A stretch of DNA of 64,000 nt from CAZTNW01 sp964614945 (GTDB lineage: Bacteria; Caldisericota; JANLFM01): the NCBI GenBank assembly GCA_964614945.1, contig CAZTNW010000004.1:180231-244230 (forward strand). The letters are read 5' to 3'. The notes beneath the pieces were generated by a model. That model was not told the DNA's origin. It saw nothing but the letters and a program-made list of their open reading frames with translations, and did not search any database. This document shows positions 8,901-16,419 of this stretch, piece by piece (position 1 is the stretch's first letter; each line of letters opens with the position of its first letter). The position numbers and the translations under genes were made by a program.

Positions 8901-9397
8901 GGCCGAGGGATTTCCTGGCGATGCGCAACAACTGCAACAGCAGCGGCCTGGATCGCTGGATCAATTTTAGTGCGGTGAGAGTCCTCAAAGAAGTGAAGGA
9001 AGGCAAGGTCAAAGCCCTGTTTGTACTAGGGGAGGACCCTTTCGCATCTCATGGCCTGCCGGTTGAAATAAAACGGGCCCTTTCCTCCCTGGAAGTGATG
9101 GTCGTCTGCGATCTTTTCCTCACTGAAACCGCCAGAAAAGCGGACATCGTGTTACCTGCCTCTTCTTTTGCGGAGGATGAGGGCAGTTTTATAAACTCCT
9201 GCGGCATCGAGCAGCATTTCCTTGCCGCAATGGAGCCCGTTAGCGGCTTCACAACCTGCCAGGTCCTGAGAAACTTAGCGCAGGCTTTCGCCGAGCCCCG
9301 ACAAGAGAGGGCTGTTATTATATCTCTTCCCATCAAGGATACCTTTGAGAGCAGACTGTCGCGCCGCAAGAAGGATTTAGGTATTGGTACTGGATAG
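5930..9397 (+). CDS. Multidomain redox subunit: 2Fe-2S ferredoxin + NfnB-like + 2x4Fe-4S + truncated NuoG/FdhA-like
   Basis: A 1155-residue protein. Residues 1-80 are a NuoG-type [2Fe-2S] domain (C35, C46, C49, C63). Next comes an NfnB/GltD-like module with N-terminal cysteine clusters, the FAD site GGGPAGLTAA near 200 and the NADPH site GGGNTAIDAA near 330. A two-cluster ferredoxin starts at C620 (CVMCGRC) with CVSCGAC later. From C700 (CTYCGVGC) the rest aligns with the molybdopterin oxidoreductase fold of NuoG/FdhA. The stretch holding the catalytic Cys/Sec in formate dehydrogenases here reads SSFQYAASR, and the C-terminal cofactor domain is missing. It is therefore unlikely to be a formate dehydrogenase. 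With the NuoE- and NuoF-like genes it resembles the StnABC transhydrogenase layout; that assignment is inference. Confidence 0.85.
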   Translation: MRIKITLNGKPVVCDSSQTILEVAQSQGVSLPTLCHDEKLEPFGSCWVCLVEVKGARGFIPSCATKAVDGMVVDTENERILAARRMALELLLSNHFGDCIGPCQDTCPARCDAQGYIALTANGQEEEAIRLIKQTLPLPASLGRVCPHPCEDECRRNLVDEPVAICAIKRHVADLDLRSARPYLPPVEEETGKKVVVVGGGPAGLTAAYYLRQKGHQVTILEALPRLGGWLRYGIPEYRLPKSVLDKEISTITALGVEIKTNTRLGKEVTLAELRRKYNAVFLGIGAHASVRMGLEGEEIPGVIAGIDFLKGLALGEKVSLGKTVAVIGGGNTAIDAARSSLRLGAERVTIFYRRTAHEMPANPMEVEEAKKEGIQFEFLTAPSKVLTCTLGTTGGLVCQRMELGAPDASGRRRPIPVPGSEFQIEADTVISCIGQNPDLSGIDEDQELKISRWGTIATEEESGATSLEGVFAAGDSVTGPATVVEAIGGARKAVEAIHSYLMEGKVGEEIKEFNLSKGKLKEVSPELYAHVERKPRGRMPMLPETERKDFAEVELGFSSKVARDESIRCLECGCADVVECRLKEYSSRYEAIARRFLGEIKKHPIDQSHPYIERDPNKCVMCGRCIRICAEVVGAAALGFVYRGFNVIMAPSLEQPLPETTCVSCGACIEACPVGALSERIRHLPRYPHLAMDEKPAICTYCGVGCGLIFNTKGGKIFKITGDRRSPVNYGALCFKGKFGFEFIQSEERLRKPLVRKRGKLRAASWDEALSEVNLVLERVLSDFGPESVAVFASGHSTNEELEILRLWGNKLGIGRFSSFQYAASRPLAVFSSVVGHSFGRSYEDLGKTGHVVLIGSDPYEEHPVLSQRIRQTAERGARLTILNERPTKLGEIAQKELLLKKGGLCWALNGLLKISLEREEARAADWQRLKRWLEKITFSAIEEKSGLDRQALNLLFEGIDRSGLFVFNADQIDETSALALGDLLLDLQRPRDFLAMRNNCNSSGLDRWINFSAVRVLKEVKEGKVKALFVLGEDPFASHGLPVEIKRALSSLEVMVVCDLFLTETARKADIVLPASSFAEDEGSFINSCGIEQHFLAAMEPVSGFTTCQVLRNLAQAFAEPRQERAVIISLPIKDTFESRLSRRKKDLGIGTG

Positions 9398-9660
9398 CGC
9401 AGGGCTTTAATAGCAAGGCCCTTTCGCGCAGAACTGCTTGAAGAGGAGACCTATTCTAGGGTGACCTGATTCATCCGCTTCTCGCAGATTGAGCAATAGC
9501 AGGGGCCGCAATCCTTGTTACTTCAAATCAAATTAATCTTCTAAATTATTTTTTAATAGAAAAATCATTAAAAGCTTTAATTGATGATATACTTACTCAT
9601 TATTCAAGAGAGCGGACGCATGAGAAGCTTCAGCTGGAACAAATAAGGTAAGGAGAGAGA
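9398..9660. other. 263-bp intergenic region inside the redox island
   Basis: No gene seen. An inverted repeat just after the stop (AGGGC and GCCCT around 9401-9422, flanked by GCGC and GCGCG) may form a weak terminator but lacks a T-run. The part from 9530 to 9605 is very AT-rich, and TATACT near 9588 could be a -10 element without a clear -35. This suggests the second half of the island (9661-13161) may have its own promoter. Confidence 0.35.
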
Positions 9661-10509
9661 TTGCTTTCCCTTTTAGCTCTGCATATAAAATGTCCCCACT
9701 GTGAAAGGTCCCTCCTTGATGGAAAGCATTTGCTGGACAATGAACCCTCGGTCAAGGTCGCCATTCGCTTTGGTCGTAGAAGGGGTTGGCTCAGACTCTC
9801 CTCTGTTTATGGGAGCTACGCGATAGAGAGCGAGCATAAAATTCCCGAGAATGCCGCCGTTCAGTTTTTCTGTCCCTTCTGCAAGCTCAGGCTGCATAGT
9901 GCCTTCACCTGCGATCTCTGCCAGGCTCCTATGGTCCCTTTGATGCTGGAGGAAGGGGGGAGGGTCTATATTTGTTCGCGGAAGGGCTGCAAAAAGCATT
10001 TTATCGAGTTCGAGGACGTGGAAATGGGGCTGAGCAAATTTTACGAGGCCTACTCCATGAATATAGTCTCACCCTTGGAATTGAAGGCGATCACCTACGA
10101 ACCCGAGAAGCAGGTGATGGAGACTGGCACCTATCTCTACGCCTACTGTCCTCATTGCCAGCTTACCTTGATCGAGCAGAACACGCTGGATTTTATCGTT
10201 TTGGATAGGAAAAAAAGGGAGGGGCGACTTTCGCTCAGCCCTTTCCTCAACGTCTTCACCCATCGTTCCACGATCGAGATCCCTGAGGGCGACGAGGCCA
10301 AAGACATTCTCTGCTCTCATTGCCGTCATTCTCTGATAGAGCGAACCCGTAGGTGTGGACGTTGTAATTCTCGCACGGCGCGAATTACCGTTTCGGCGAT
10401 GAGTCGACTCATCGCCTTCTATATCTGCATGCGGAAAGGTTGCACCTGGCATGGCCTTTCCGAGGAAGACACCAAGCTCATCGCCCTGGCAGACAGCACG
10501 GAGTGGTGA
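9661..10509 (+). CDS. Cysteine-rich protein with two eight-cysteine zinc-ribbon-like modules
   Basis: I do not recognise this 282-residue family. It is an internal duplication of one module. Copy 1 has Cys pairs 11/14, 71/74, 84/87 and 105/110. Copy 2 has 163/166, 218/221, 232/235 and 256/261. Each copy therefore has three CxxC and one C-x4-C in a fixed order, ending YIC(S/M)RKGC. A third copy forms the first 125 residues of the NfnB-like protein at 11353. The cysteines could bind zinc or an iron-sulfur cluster; zinc ribbons are my preferred reading. The start is TTG 9661 behind AAGGAGAGAGA. The NfnA-like gene follows after 3 nt, so a role in assembly or electron transfer of that complex is plausible. 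Confidence 0.8.
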   Translation: MLSLLALHIKCPHCERSLLDGKHLLDNEPSVKVAIRFGRRRGWLRLSSVYGSYAIESEHKIPENAAVQFFCPFCKLRLHSAFTCDLCQAPMVPLMLEEGGRVYICSRKGCKKHFIEFEDVEMGLSKFYEAYSMNIVSPLELKAITYEPEKQVMETGTYLYAYCPHCQLTLIEQNTLDFIVLDRKKREGRLSLSPFLNVFTHRSTIEIPEGDEAKDILCSHCRHSLIERTRRCGRCNSRTARITVSAMSRLIAFYICMRKGCTWHGLSEEDTKLIALADSTEW

Positions 10510-10512
10510 AAA

Positions 10513-11340
10513 ATGTATTCGATTGTCGATCGCCAGGAACTGGCAAAAGGAAACATGATTTCGATGACGCTGGAGGCTCCACTGATAGCGACCCGGATCA
10601 AACCCGGCCAATTCGTGGTACTGAGGGTGAACGAGACCGGGGAACGCATTCCTCTGACCGTAGCCTACAAGGACCTTCAGCATGGCACGATTACAATCAT
10701 TTTCCAGGTCTTAGGCAAGACTACCGCCCTCCTGGCCTCCCTCAAAGTCGCGGATGCGGTCAAGGATCTGGTGGGGCCGATGGGGGTGGCGGACGAATTC
10801 CGTAAGATCGGTAATATCGTCGGAATTGGCGGTGGATCGGGCATTGCTGTTCTTCACCACCTTCTCACCGGATATGCTGAGGCGGGGAACGAGCTGATTG
10901 GAATAATCGGGGCTCGGGAAAAGGACCTTTTAATTCTTGAGGACGAGATGCGCAGCCTTTGCCGCAGAGTCCTGGTTACGACGGACGATGGAAGCTACGG
11001 AATGCACGGTCTGGTCACCGATGCCCTGAAGACCCTGGTGGAGGAACAGATCCCCATCGACCTCGTGATCGCCGTGGGTCCGCTGGTGATGATGCGGGCA
11101 GTCTGCCAGATGACCAGGCTCTACAGTATCCCCACACTGGTGAGCCTAAACCCCATCATGGTTGACGCCACGGGGATGTGCGGGGCATGCCGGGTGACCG
11201 TTGGAGGTCAGACCAAATTCGCCTGCGTGGACGGACCTCATTTCGATGGCCACCTGGTGGATTTCGACGAGTTGATCCAGAGGAACAACATGTACACGAG
11301 AGACGAGAAAAGTTCCCTGTTATTCTCCATCCGCGCCTGA
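10513..11340 (+). CDS. nfnA: NfnA-like FAD/[2Fe-2S] subunit (sulfide dehydrogenase / dihydroorotate dehydrogenase electron-transfer type)
   Basis: A 275-residue ferredoxin-NADP reductase-like flavoprotein. It has the FAD-binding ERIPLTVA motif near residue 41, the nucleotide-binding GIGGGSGIAVL segment near 103, and a C-terminal [2Fe-2S] site with C223, C226 and C238. In characterised NfnA the fourth ligand is an Asp; D218 is the nearest candidate here. It pairs with the NfnB-like gene 12 nt downstream. NfnAB oxidises NADPH while bifurcating electrons to NAD+ and ferredoxin, or works in reverse. A PyrK function is less likely because no pyrD is adjacent. Confidence 0.88.
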   Translation: MYSIVDRQELAKGNMISMTLEAPLIATRIKPGQFVVLRVNETGERIPLTVAYKDLQHGTITIIFQVLGKTTALLASLKVADAVKDLVGPMGVADEFRKIGNIVGIGGGSGIAVLHHLLTGYAEAGNELIGIIGAREKDLLILEDEMRSLCRRVLVTTDDGSYGMHGLVTDALKTLVEEQIPIDLVIAVGPLVMMRAVCQMTRLYSIPTLVSLNPIMVDATGMCGACRVTVGGQTKFACVDGPHFDGHLVDFDELIQRNNMYTRDEKSSLLFSIRA

Positions 11341-11352
11341 GGAGGTCAGTCA

Positions 11353-13161
11353 ATGAGTTACGATGATCAGGCTGGGCCTGTTCCTGAAAAAGCGGAGCTT
11401 TCCATCTTCTGTCCTTTCTGCTATCAGGGATTGAACGTCTTCGACCCAAAGACAAGTCGGATATGGCTTCGTCTCTTCATAAAGTTCAATGCGGAAAAGG
11501 ATTTTCTTTTCCTCAGCCCCAGGTTGAATGAGTTTGAACGCAGCAGTCCCTTGCCCCTGGCGGAGGGACAGGTCGTAAACGATATCCTCTGTCCTCTATG
11601 CGGCGCTTCTCTGCTGGAGGGCGGCCGCTGCGGAGATTGCGGTTCCCCTGTAGCGAAATTGCTCGTTTCTGCTCGCGCCAGACCCATTCCTTTCTATATC
11701 TGTAGTCGCGTGGGCTGCCGCTGGAACGGCCTTTCTCCCAGGGACGAGATCGGGATCAAGCCCAAGGTCGGGCGACAGAAAATGCCTGAACAGGATGCGA
11801 TGCTCCGCACTCGCAACTTCATGGAGGTGACCTATGGTTTCACCCGCGAAATAGCCCTGGCGGAGGCAAGCCGCTGCTTGGGTTGCAAGAATCCCACCTG
11901 TGTAGGGGGCTGTCCTGTGGAGATCGATATTCCCGCCTTCATTCATTCCATTCAGGAACAGAAGTTTCTGGAGGCGGCGAGGAAAATAAAAGAGAGAAAT
12001 GCCCTGCCTGCAATCTGTGGCCGGGTCTGCCCGCAGGAGGACCAGTGTGAGAGAACCTGCCTCCTGGGACATAAGGGAGAACCGGTGGCTATCGGCAGCC
12101 TCGAGCGATTCGTCGCTGATTTCGAACGGGAAACCGATGCTGTCGCCATTCCCAGAAGGGCCTCTCCCAATGGTTTTCGAATAGCGGCAGTGGGGAGTGG
12201 TCCGACCGGATTGACCCTGGCTGCTGACCTGACCGTGCTCGGCTACAGTGTGACGGTCTTCGAAGCGCTGCACAAACCTGGAGGGGTTCTAATCTATGGT
12301 ATTCCCGAATTCAGACTGCCTAAGGCCATCGTAGAGGCGGAAATGAATTATTTGAGACGGTTGGGGGTGAAATTCGAACTGAACTCGATCATCGGCCGGC
12401 TCTATACGGTGGAGGAGCTCTTTCAGATTGGGTACCATGCTGTTTATATCGGAACAGGAGCCGGCTTGCCCGTTTTTCTGAAGATCACGGGAGAGAATCT
12501 GTGCAATATTTTTTCCGCCAACGAATACCTCACCCGCATCAACCTGATGAAAGCCTACGCCTTTCCCGACTACGACACACCTGCCCCCAGAGGAAGGCAG
12601 GTGGTGATCATCGGTGGAGGAAATGTGGCCATGGACTGTGCGCGCAATGCATTGCGCATGGGAAGCCGCGAGGTGACTGTAGTCTACAGGCGCACGCGCG
12701 AAGAAATGCCGGCTCGGCAGGATGAGATCAGGCACGCGGAAGAGGAAGGAATCCGCTTTCGTTTCCTTACGAATCCGATCCGCTTTGTCGGTGACGATCA
12801 GCGCTGGGTTCGCCAGATGGAGTGCGTGCAGATGAAACTGGGCGATCCCGACGCCTCCGGTCGTCCTCGCCCCATCCCGATTGCCGGTTCTAATTTTCTC
12901 TTAGAGACCGATATGGTGGTGGTAGCGATAGGAGCGGGGCCGAACCCGGTTCTCTTCTCCAGGGCCTCCGGTCTGGACAGAAACGAGCGCGGCTATATCA
13001 AAGTTTTCACTTCTACCGGTCGCACCAGCTTGCCTAAGGTTTGGGCGGGAGGAGACATCGTGACCGGCGCGGCGACGGTTATTTTGGCCATGGGTGCCGC
13101 CCGCCAGGCTGGGAACGACATTCATGCCTACCTCACGCAAGGAGAAAAGAGCTGGCCCTAA
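11353..13161 (+). CDS. nfnB: NfnB-like NADPH/FAD/4Fe-4S subunit with N-terminal eight-cysteine module
   Basis: A 602-residue protein. Residues about 150-602 are a standard NfnB/GltD-type subunit: cluster region CLGCKNPTCVGGC from C175, further Cys in CGRVCPQEDQCERTC, FAD site GSGPTGLT near 282 (Thr where Ala is usual) and NADPH site GGGNVAMDCA near 422. The first 125 residues are an extra domain with C20/C23, C80/C83, C93/C96 and C117/C122, the same module found twice in the protein at 9661. The start is ATG 11353 behind GAGGAGGT. NfnB normally begins at the cluster region, so this fusion is unusual. The enzyme core is confident; the role of the added domain is unknown. Confidence 0.88.
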   Translation: MSYDDQAGPVPEKAELSIFCPFCYQGLNVFDPKTSRIWLRLFIKFNAEKDFLFLSPRLNEFERSSPLPLAEGQVVNDILCPLCGASLLEGGRCGDCGSPVAKLLVSARARPIPFYICSRVGCRWNGLSPRDEIGIKPKVGRQKMPEQDAMLRTRNFMEVTYGFTREIALAEASRCLGCKNPTCVGGCPVEIDIPAFIHSIQEQKFLEAARKIKERNALPAICGRVCPQEDQCERTCLLGHKGEPVAIGSLERFVADFERETDAVAIPRRASPNGFRIAAVGSGPTGLTLAADLTVLGYSVTVFEALHKPGGVLIYGIPEFRLPKAIVEAEMNYLRRLGVKFELNSIIGRLYTVEELFQIGYHAVYIGTGAGLPVFLKITGENLCNIFSANEYLTRINLMKAYAFPDYDTPAPRGRQVVIIGGGNVAMDCARNALRMGSREVTVVYRRTREEMPARQDEIRHAEEEGIRFRFLTNPIRFVGDDQRWVRQMECVQMKLGDPDASGRPRPIPIAGSNFLLETDMVVVAIGAGPNPVLFSRASGLDRNERGYIKVFTSTGRTSLPKVWAGGDIVTGAATVILAMGAARQAGNDIHAYLTQGEKSWP

Positions 13162-13231
13162 ACTCTGGACATGGCTCTCCCCTCCATAGGAGAATGGAGA
13201 AGGCTCAATAAAGGGGAGAAAATATTCTGAA

Positions 13232-13474
13232 TTGCGAAATGTGAAAGTAGGTCTCCTCATCCTCTTCTTAATCATCGGGGCATTGATCGGAAGTCTGATC
13301 AGCCATGCTTTAAAGGATGTTCTGCCTTTCATGGACTACGGGCTCGCAGCAAGCTTTGGCCCCGCTACTTTAGATCTCGCGGTCCTCACCCTTACCTTCG
13401 GTATTTCCATCAAGCTGACCCTTGGCTCGGCGCTGGGCATTCTTCTGGGGTTGTATCTCTATTCACTGGTTTGA
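13232..13474 (+). CDS. DUF4321 small membrane protein
   Basis: An 80-residue protein with two hydrophobic segments (about residues 7-25 and 55-78). It matches DUF4321, found upstream of maf and mreB in many Clostridia. Function unknown. The start is TTG 13232 after AAAGGGGAGA. The stop TGA (13472-13474) shares its last A with the maf ATG, so the two are coupled. The short spacer before it (13162-13231) contains a CTCCAT/ATGGAG hairpin without a T-run. Confidence 0.8.
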   Translation: MRNVKVGLLILFLIIGALIGSLISHALKDVLPFMDYGLAASFGPATLDLAVLTLTFGISIKLTLGSALGILLGLYLYSLV

Positions 13475-14049
13475 TGAGTCAGATTATCCTCGCCTCCTCT
13501 TCCCCTCGTCGTCGTAGCCTGATCAGGCTTCTGGGTTTGAATTTCCGTACCCTTTCTACTAACATAGACGAGAAACCTCTCCCGGGGGAGAGACCGGATG
13601 AATTTGTATGCCGGTTAGCCCTGAAAAAAGCTGACGCGGTAGCCTGCCGGGCTCACGCAGGAGTCGTGCTCGGCTGCGATACCGCGGTCGCTGTGGAGGG
13701 AGAACTTTTTGGCAAGCCCGGAACTGCCGCCGAGGCCAAACGGATGTTGAGGGCGCTCAGCGCCAAATCGCATGAAGTCTGGAGCGGGCTGGCGCTCCTC
13801 GACCTAAATCGGGGATTGCGGTGGCTGGACGCGGAACGGACTGTGGTTTACTTCAAGGAATTGAGCGATCAGGAAATCGAGGGTTACGTGGCTTCCGGAG
13901 AGCCGATAGATAAAGCTGGCGCTTATGCTATCCAGGGCAAAGGAGCATTGTTTATTCCCAGGATCGAGGGCTGTTTCTTCAATGTGGTCGGCCTTCCTCT
14001 CTATCGGCTGCACTCACTCTTGCAAAAAGCAGGAATTTCATTAAAGTAA
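13474..14049 (+). CDS. maf: Maf family nucleoside triphosphate pyrophosphatase
   Basis: A 191-residue Maf/YhdE-type enzyme that hydrolyses non-canonical or methylated NTPs such as dTTP/UTP analogues and is linked to septum control. The signature ILASSSPRRRSLI is at the N-terminus. The conserved EKPLPGE region, LGCDTAV and the EPIDKAGAYAIQGKGA block are present. ATG 13474 is taken rather than the TTG one codon upstream. It leads directly to mreB after 7 nt. Confidence 0.93.
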   Translation: MSQIILASSSPRRRSLIRLLGLNFRTLSTNIDEKPLPGERPDEFVCRLALKKADAVACRAHAGVVLGCDTAVAVEGELFGKPGTAAEAKRMLRALSAKSHEVWSGLALLDLNRGLRWLDAERTVVYFKELSDQEIEGYVASGEPIDKAGAYAIQGKGALFIPRIEGCFFNVVGLPLYRLHSLLQKAGISLK

Positions 14050-14056
14050 AGAACCT

Positions 14057-15088
14057 ATGGGACTTTTTACTTTTCTCCAGAAGGATTTGGCGATTGACCT
14101 GGGAACGGTAAATAGCCTTGTCTATATGAAAGGCAAGGGTATCATTGTGCGTGAGCCGTCTGTTGTGGCCATTTACCGAGGGCATACAGTTCTGGCTGTA
14201 GGGCATGAGGCCAGGCGAATGGCTGGTAAGACTCCGGCGGACATCACAATCGTCCGTCCCCTGCGCGACGGCGTGATTGCCGATTTCGACGTCACCGAGA
14301 AGATGCTTCACTACTTTATCAACAAAGCGCTGGGCGATCGCGGCCTCTTTCGTGTCGGCCCTCGCGTCCTCCTGGGAATTCCCGTAGGCGTGACTGAGGT
14401 GGAGAAGAGGGCGGTGCTGGATGCAGCACTTCATGCTGGAGCCAAGGAGGCCTCGTTGATTGAAGAGCCGATGGCCGCTGCCATAGGTGCAGGCCTGCCA
14501 GTGGTAGAGGCTACGGGTTCGATGGTGGTGGACTTGGGCGGGGGCACGACCGAGGTAGCGGTAATCTCGCTCAAAGGCATGGTCTCCACGAAATCAATTC
14601 GAATCGGGGGAGACGAGATGAACGAGGTAATCCTGCAATATATCCGCAAGCATTATTCTTTGATGGTCGGCGAACGCACGGCGGAGGAAGTGAAGATTAA
14701 CATCGGATGTGCGTATCCGTTTTCCCAAATCCGCACATACGAAGTTTCCGGACGCGATCTGGTGACCGGTCTCCCGAAGAGCGTCACAGTGGATTCCGAG
14801 GAGATTCGCAGGGCCCTTGCCGAGCCCTTGACAGCTATTCTGGACGCGATTAAATCGTGTCTGGAGATTACCCCGCCGGAGCTGGCGGCTGATATTTTTG
14901 ATCGGGGCCTGATGCTTACAGGCGGCGGATCCCTGCTGAATGGCCTGGATAGGTTTTTGTCCGACGCTCTGGGCATTCCGGTCCTGGTGGCCGAGGACTC
15001 CCTTTCCTGCGTGGTGATCGGCGCGGGAAAAGTACTTGACAACCTCGATACACTTCGTCAGGTTCTGGCACTAAGTAAGAGGTCTTGA
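14057..15088 (+). CDS. mreB: Rod shape-determining actin homologue MreB
   Basis: A 343-residue bacterial actin that forms membrane-associated filaments guiding lateral wall synthesis. Phosphate loop 1 is DLGT at residues 14-17, and VDLGGGTTEVAVIS is the second phosphate loop. The C-terminal LTGGGSLLNGL adenosine motif is present. Length is normal. It heads the mreBCD-mrdA-rodA series. Confidence 0.96.
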   Translation: MGLFTFLQKDLAIDLGTVNSLVYMKGKGIIVREPSVVAIYRGHTVLAVGHEARRMAGKTPADITIVRPLRDGVIADFDVTEKMLHYFINKALGDRGLFRVGPRVLLGIPVGVTEVEKRAVLDAALHAGAKEASLIEEPMAAAIGAGLPVVEATGSMVVDLGGGTTEVAVISLKGMVSTKSIRIGGDEMNEVILQYIRKHYSLMVGERTAEEVKINIGCAYPFSQIRTYEVSGRDLVTGLPKSVTVDSEEIRRALAEPLTAILDAIKSCLEITPPELAADIFDRGLMLTGGGSLLNGLDRFLSDALGIPVLVAEDSLSCVVIGAGKVLDNLDTLRQVLALSKRS

Positions 15089-15094
15089 TCTCCT

Positions 15095-15913
15095 TTGGCG
15101 AAGGGAAACCGGAGCCTGAAAATTTTTTTGATCTTGCTTGTGCTGGTTGTTACGCTCCTTTTGATCGGATCCCTGAGCAAATTCCCCCTGGGCGGATGGC
15201 TGAAGGAGGCTTTCTCCGATGCAGGAGCCTGGCTCGCCCGGCCCTTTTTGGCAGCCGGGCAATGGATCTCAGACACCTGGTCCAACTTGACCAATTTCTC
15301 CTCCCTGACGGGGGAGTTGAAAAAACTTCGCGAGGAGAAAGAAAAGCTCACGAGCGAGATTGCCCTGCTCCGACAGGCCAACCAGGAAAACGAGACCCTG
15401 CGGGCCCTTTTGAATTTAAAACAATCCCTTACCGCCTTCGAGACAAAAGCGGCCGCGGTCCTTGCTGGCGACTCCTCTCCTTACATAAAGAGTATTCTCA
15501 TCGACGCTGGAGAGAAGGATGGGCTGACCGTACAAACACCCATTCTTGCAGCCAATGGAGCTCTGATTGGCCAGGTGATAGAAGTCTATCCCACAAAATC
15601 GCGTGTGCTCTTAATTATCGACCTGAACTCTGCTGTCTCCGGTAGAGTTCAGAGCACAGGGGAGCTGGCCATAGTGAAGGGGGATGGCAGGGAAAATTGC
15701 CTTTTCGAACGCCTGATGAAGGAGACGAACATGAAGGCGGGCGACCTCGTGGTCACCTCGGGAGAAGGTGGGATCTTCCCTCCTGGCTTACCGATAGGAG
15801 AGATCCAGGAGGTTTATGTGCGCTCTTCCCTGTATCTTGAGGCAGTGGTGAAGCCGCTCGCTGATTTTTCCAGCCTGAATTTCGTGATAATTGTCGAAGG
15901 AACAACCCCATGA
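15095..15913 (+). CDS. mreC: Rod shape-determining protein MreC
   Basis: A 272-residue MreC: a single N-terminal membrane helix (about residues 9-27), a coiled coil at about 70-105 rich in Glu/Lys, then the beta-rich extracytoplasmic domain with the family pattern PYIKSILIDAGEKDGL and LVVTSGEGGIFPPGLPIGEI. It links MreB filaments to PBP2/RodA. The start is TTG 15095. The stop overlaps the mreD ATG (ATGA). Confidence 0.93.
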   Translation: MAKGNRSLKIFLILLVLVVTLLLIGSLSKFPLGGWLKEAFSDAGAWLARPFLAAGQWISDTWSNLTNFSSLTGELKKLREEKEKLTSEIALLRQANQENETLRALLNLKQSLTAFETKAAAVLAGDSSPYIKSILIDAGEKDGLTVQTPILAANGALIGQVIEVYPTKSRVLLIIDLNSAVSGRVQSTGELAIVKGDGRENCLFERLMKETNMKAGDLVVTSGEGGIFPPGLPIGEIQEVYVRSSLYLEAVVKPLADFSSLNFVIIVEGTTP

Positions 15914-16419
15914 GGCGGTACCTGCTTTTTGTTCTGCTTTTCTTTTTCGCTGCCCTCCTCGAAGACTCTTTTTTCTCGGGGCTTTTCCCGTTGGCGACTC
16001 CCGCTCTGCTCATCCCCCTCCTTGTCTCTCTGGCTATTTACGAGGATCGTGCCTCCCAGGTATACTCCCTGGCTTTCCTCGCGGGTTTTTTCCAGGATCT
16101 TCTCTCCGCTCTACCATTGGGGCTATTCTCTCTTACCTATCTTCTCCTAACTTTCCTCTTACATTCCGTCAGACGTCTCTTTTTCGCCAAGGGATTTTTT
16201 ATCTGGATAGCCCTGGTTTTGGTTTTCACCCTCGTATCCCAGCTGTTCTACACTCTTTTTTTCCTGATCTTTACGGGCAAGACTTTAAGCGGAGGTCTCT
16301 TCCTTTCCTACCTCTTCTGGCATCTTTTCTACACCCTGCTTTCCGCTTTACCACTCTACTTCCTCTCCATGCGCCTGAAACGGCGGAGGTCCTCTGAAGA
16401 CCTGGAAATGCTCGCATGA
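15910..16419 (+). CDS. mreD: Rod shape-determining protein MreD
   Basis: A 169-residue, very hydrophobic protein with about five membrane helices and a short basic C-terminus. Position between mreC and the PBP2 gene, length and the GFFQDLLSALPLGLFSLTY segment identify MreD, a partner of MreC in the elongasome. It overlaps both neighbours by 4 nt. Confidence 0.9.
   Translation: MRRYLLFVLLFFFAALLEDSFFSGLFPLATPALLIPLLVSLAIYEDRASQVYSLAFLAGFFQDLLSALPLGLFSLTYLLLTFLLHSVRRLFFAKGFFIWIALVLVFTLVSQLFYTLFFLIFTGKTLSGGLFLSYLFWHLFYTLLSALPLYFLSMRLKRRRSSEDLEMLA

Noticed and set aside
5930..9397. Formate dehydrogenase alpha subunit
   Set aside because: The N-terminal cluster motifs fit, but the catalytic Cys/Sec and the C-terminal cofactor domain are missing, so a formate dehydrogenase is not supported.
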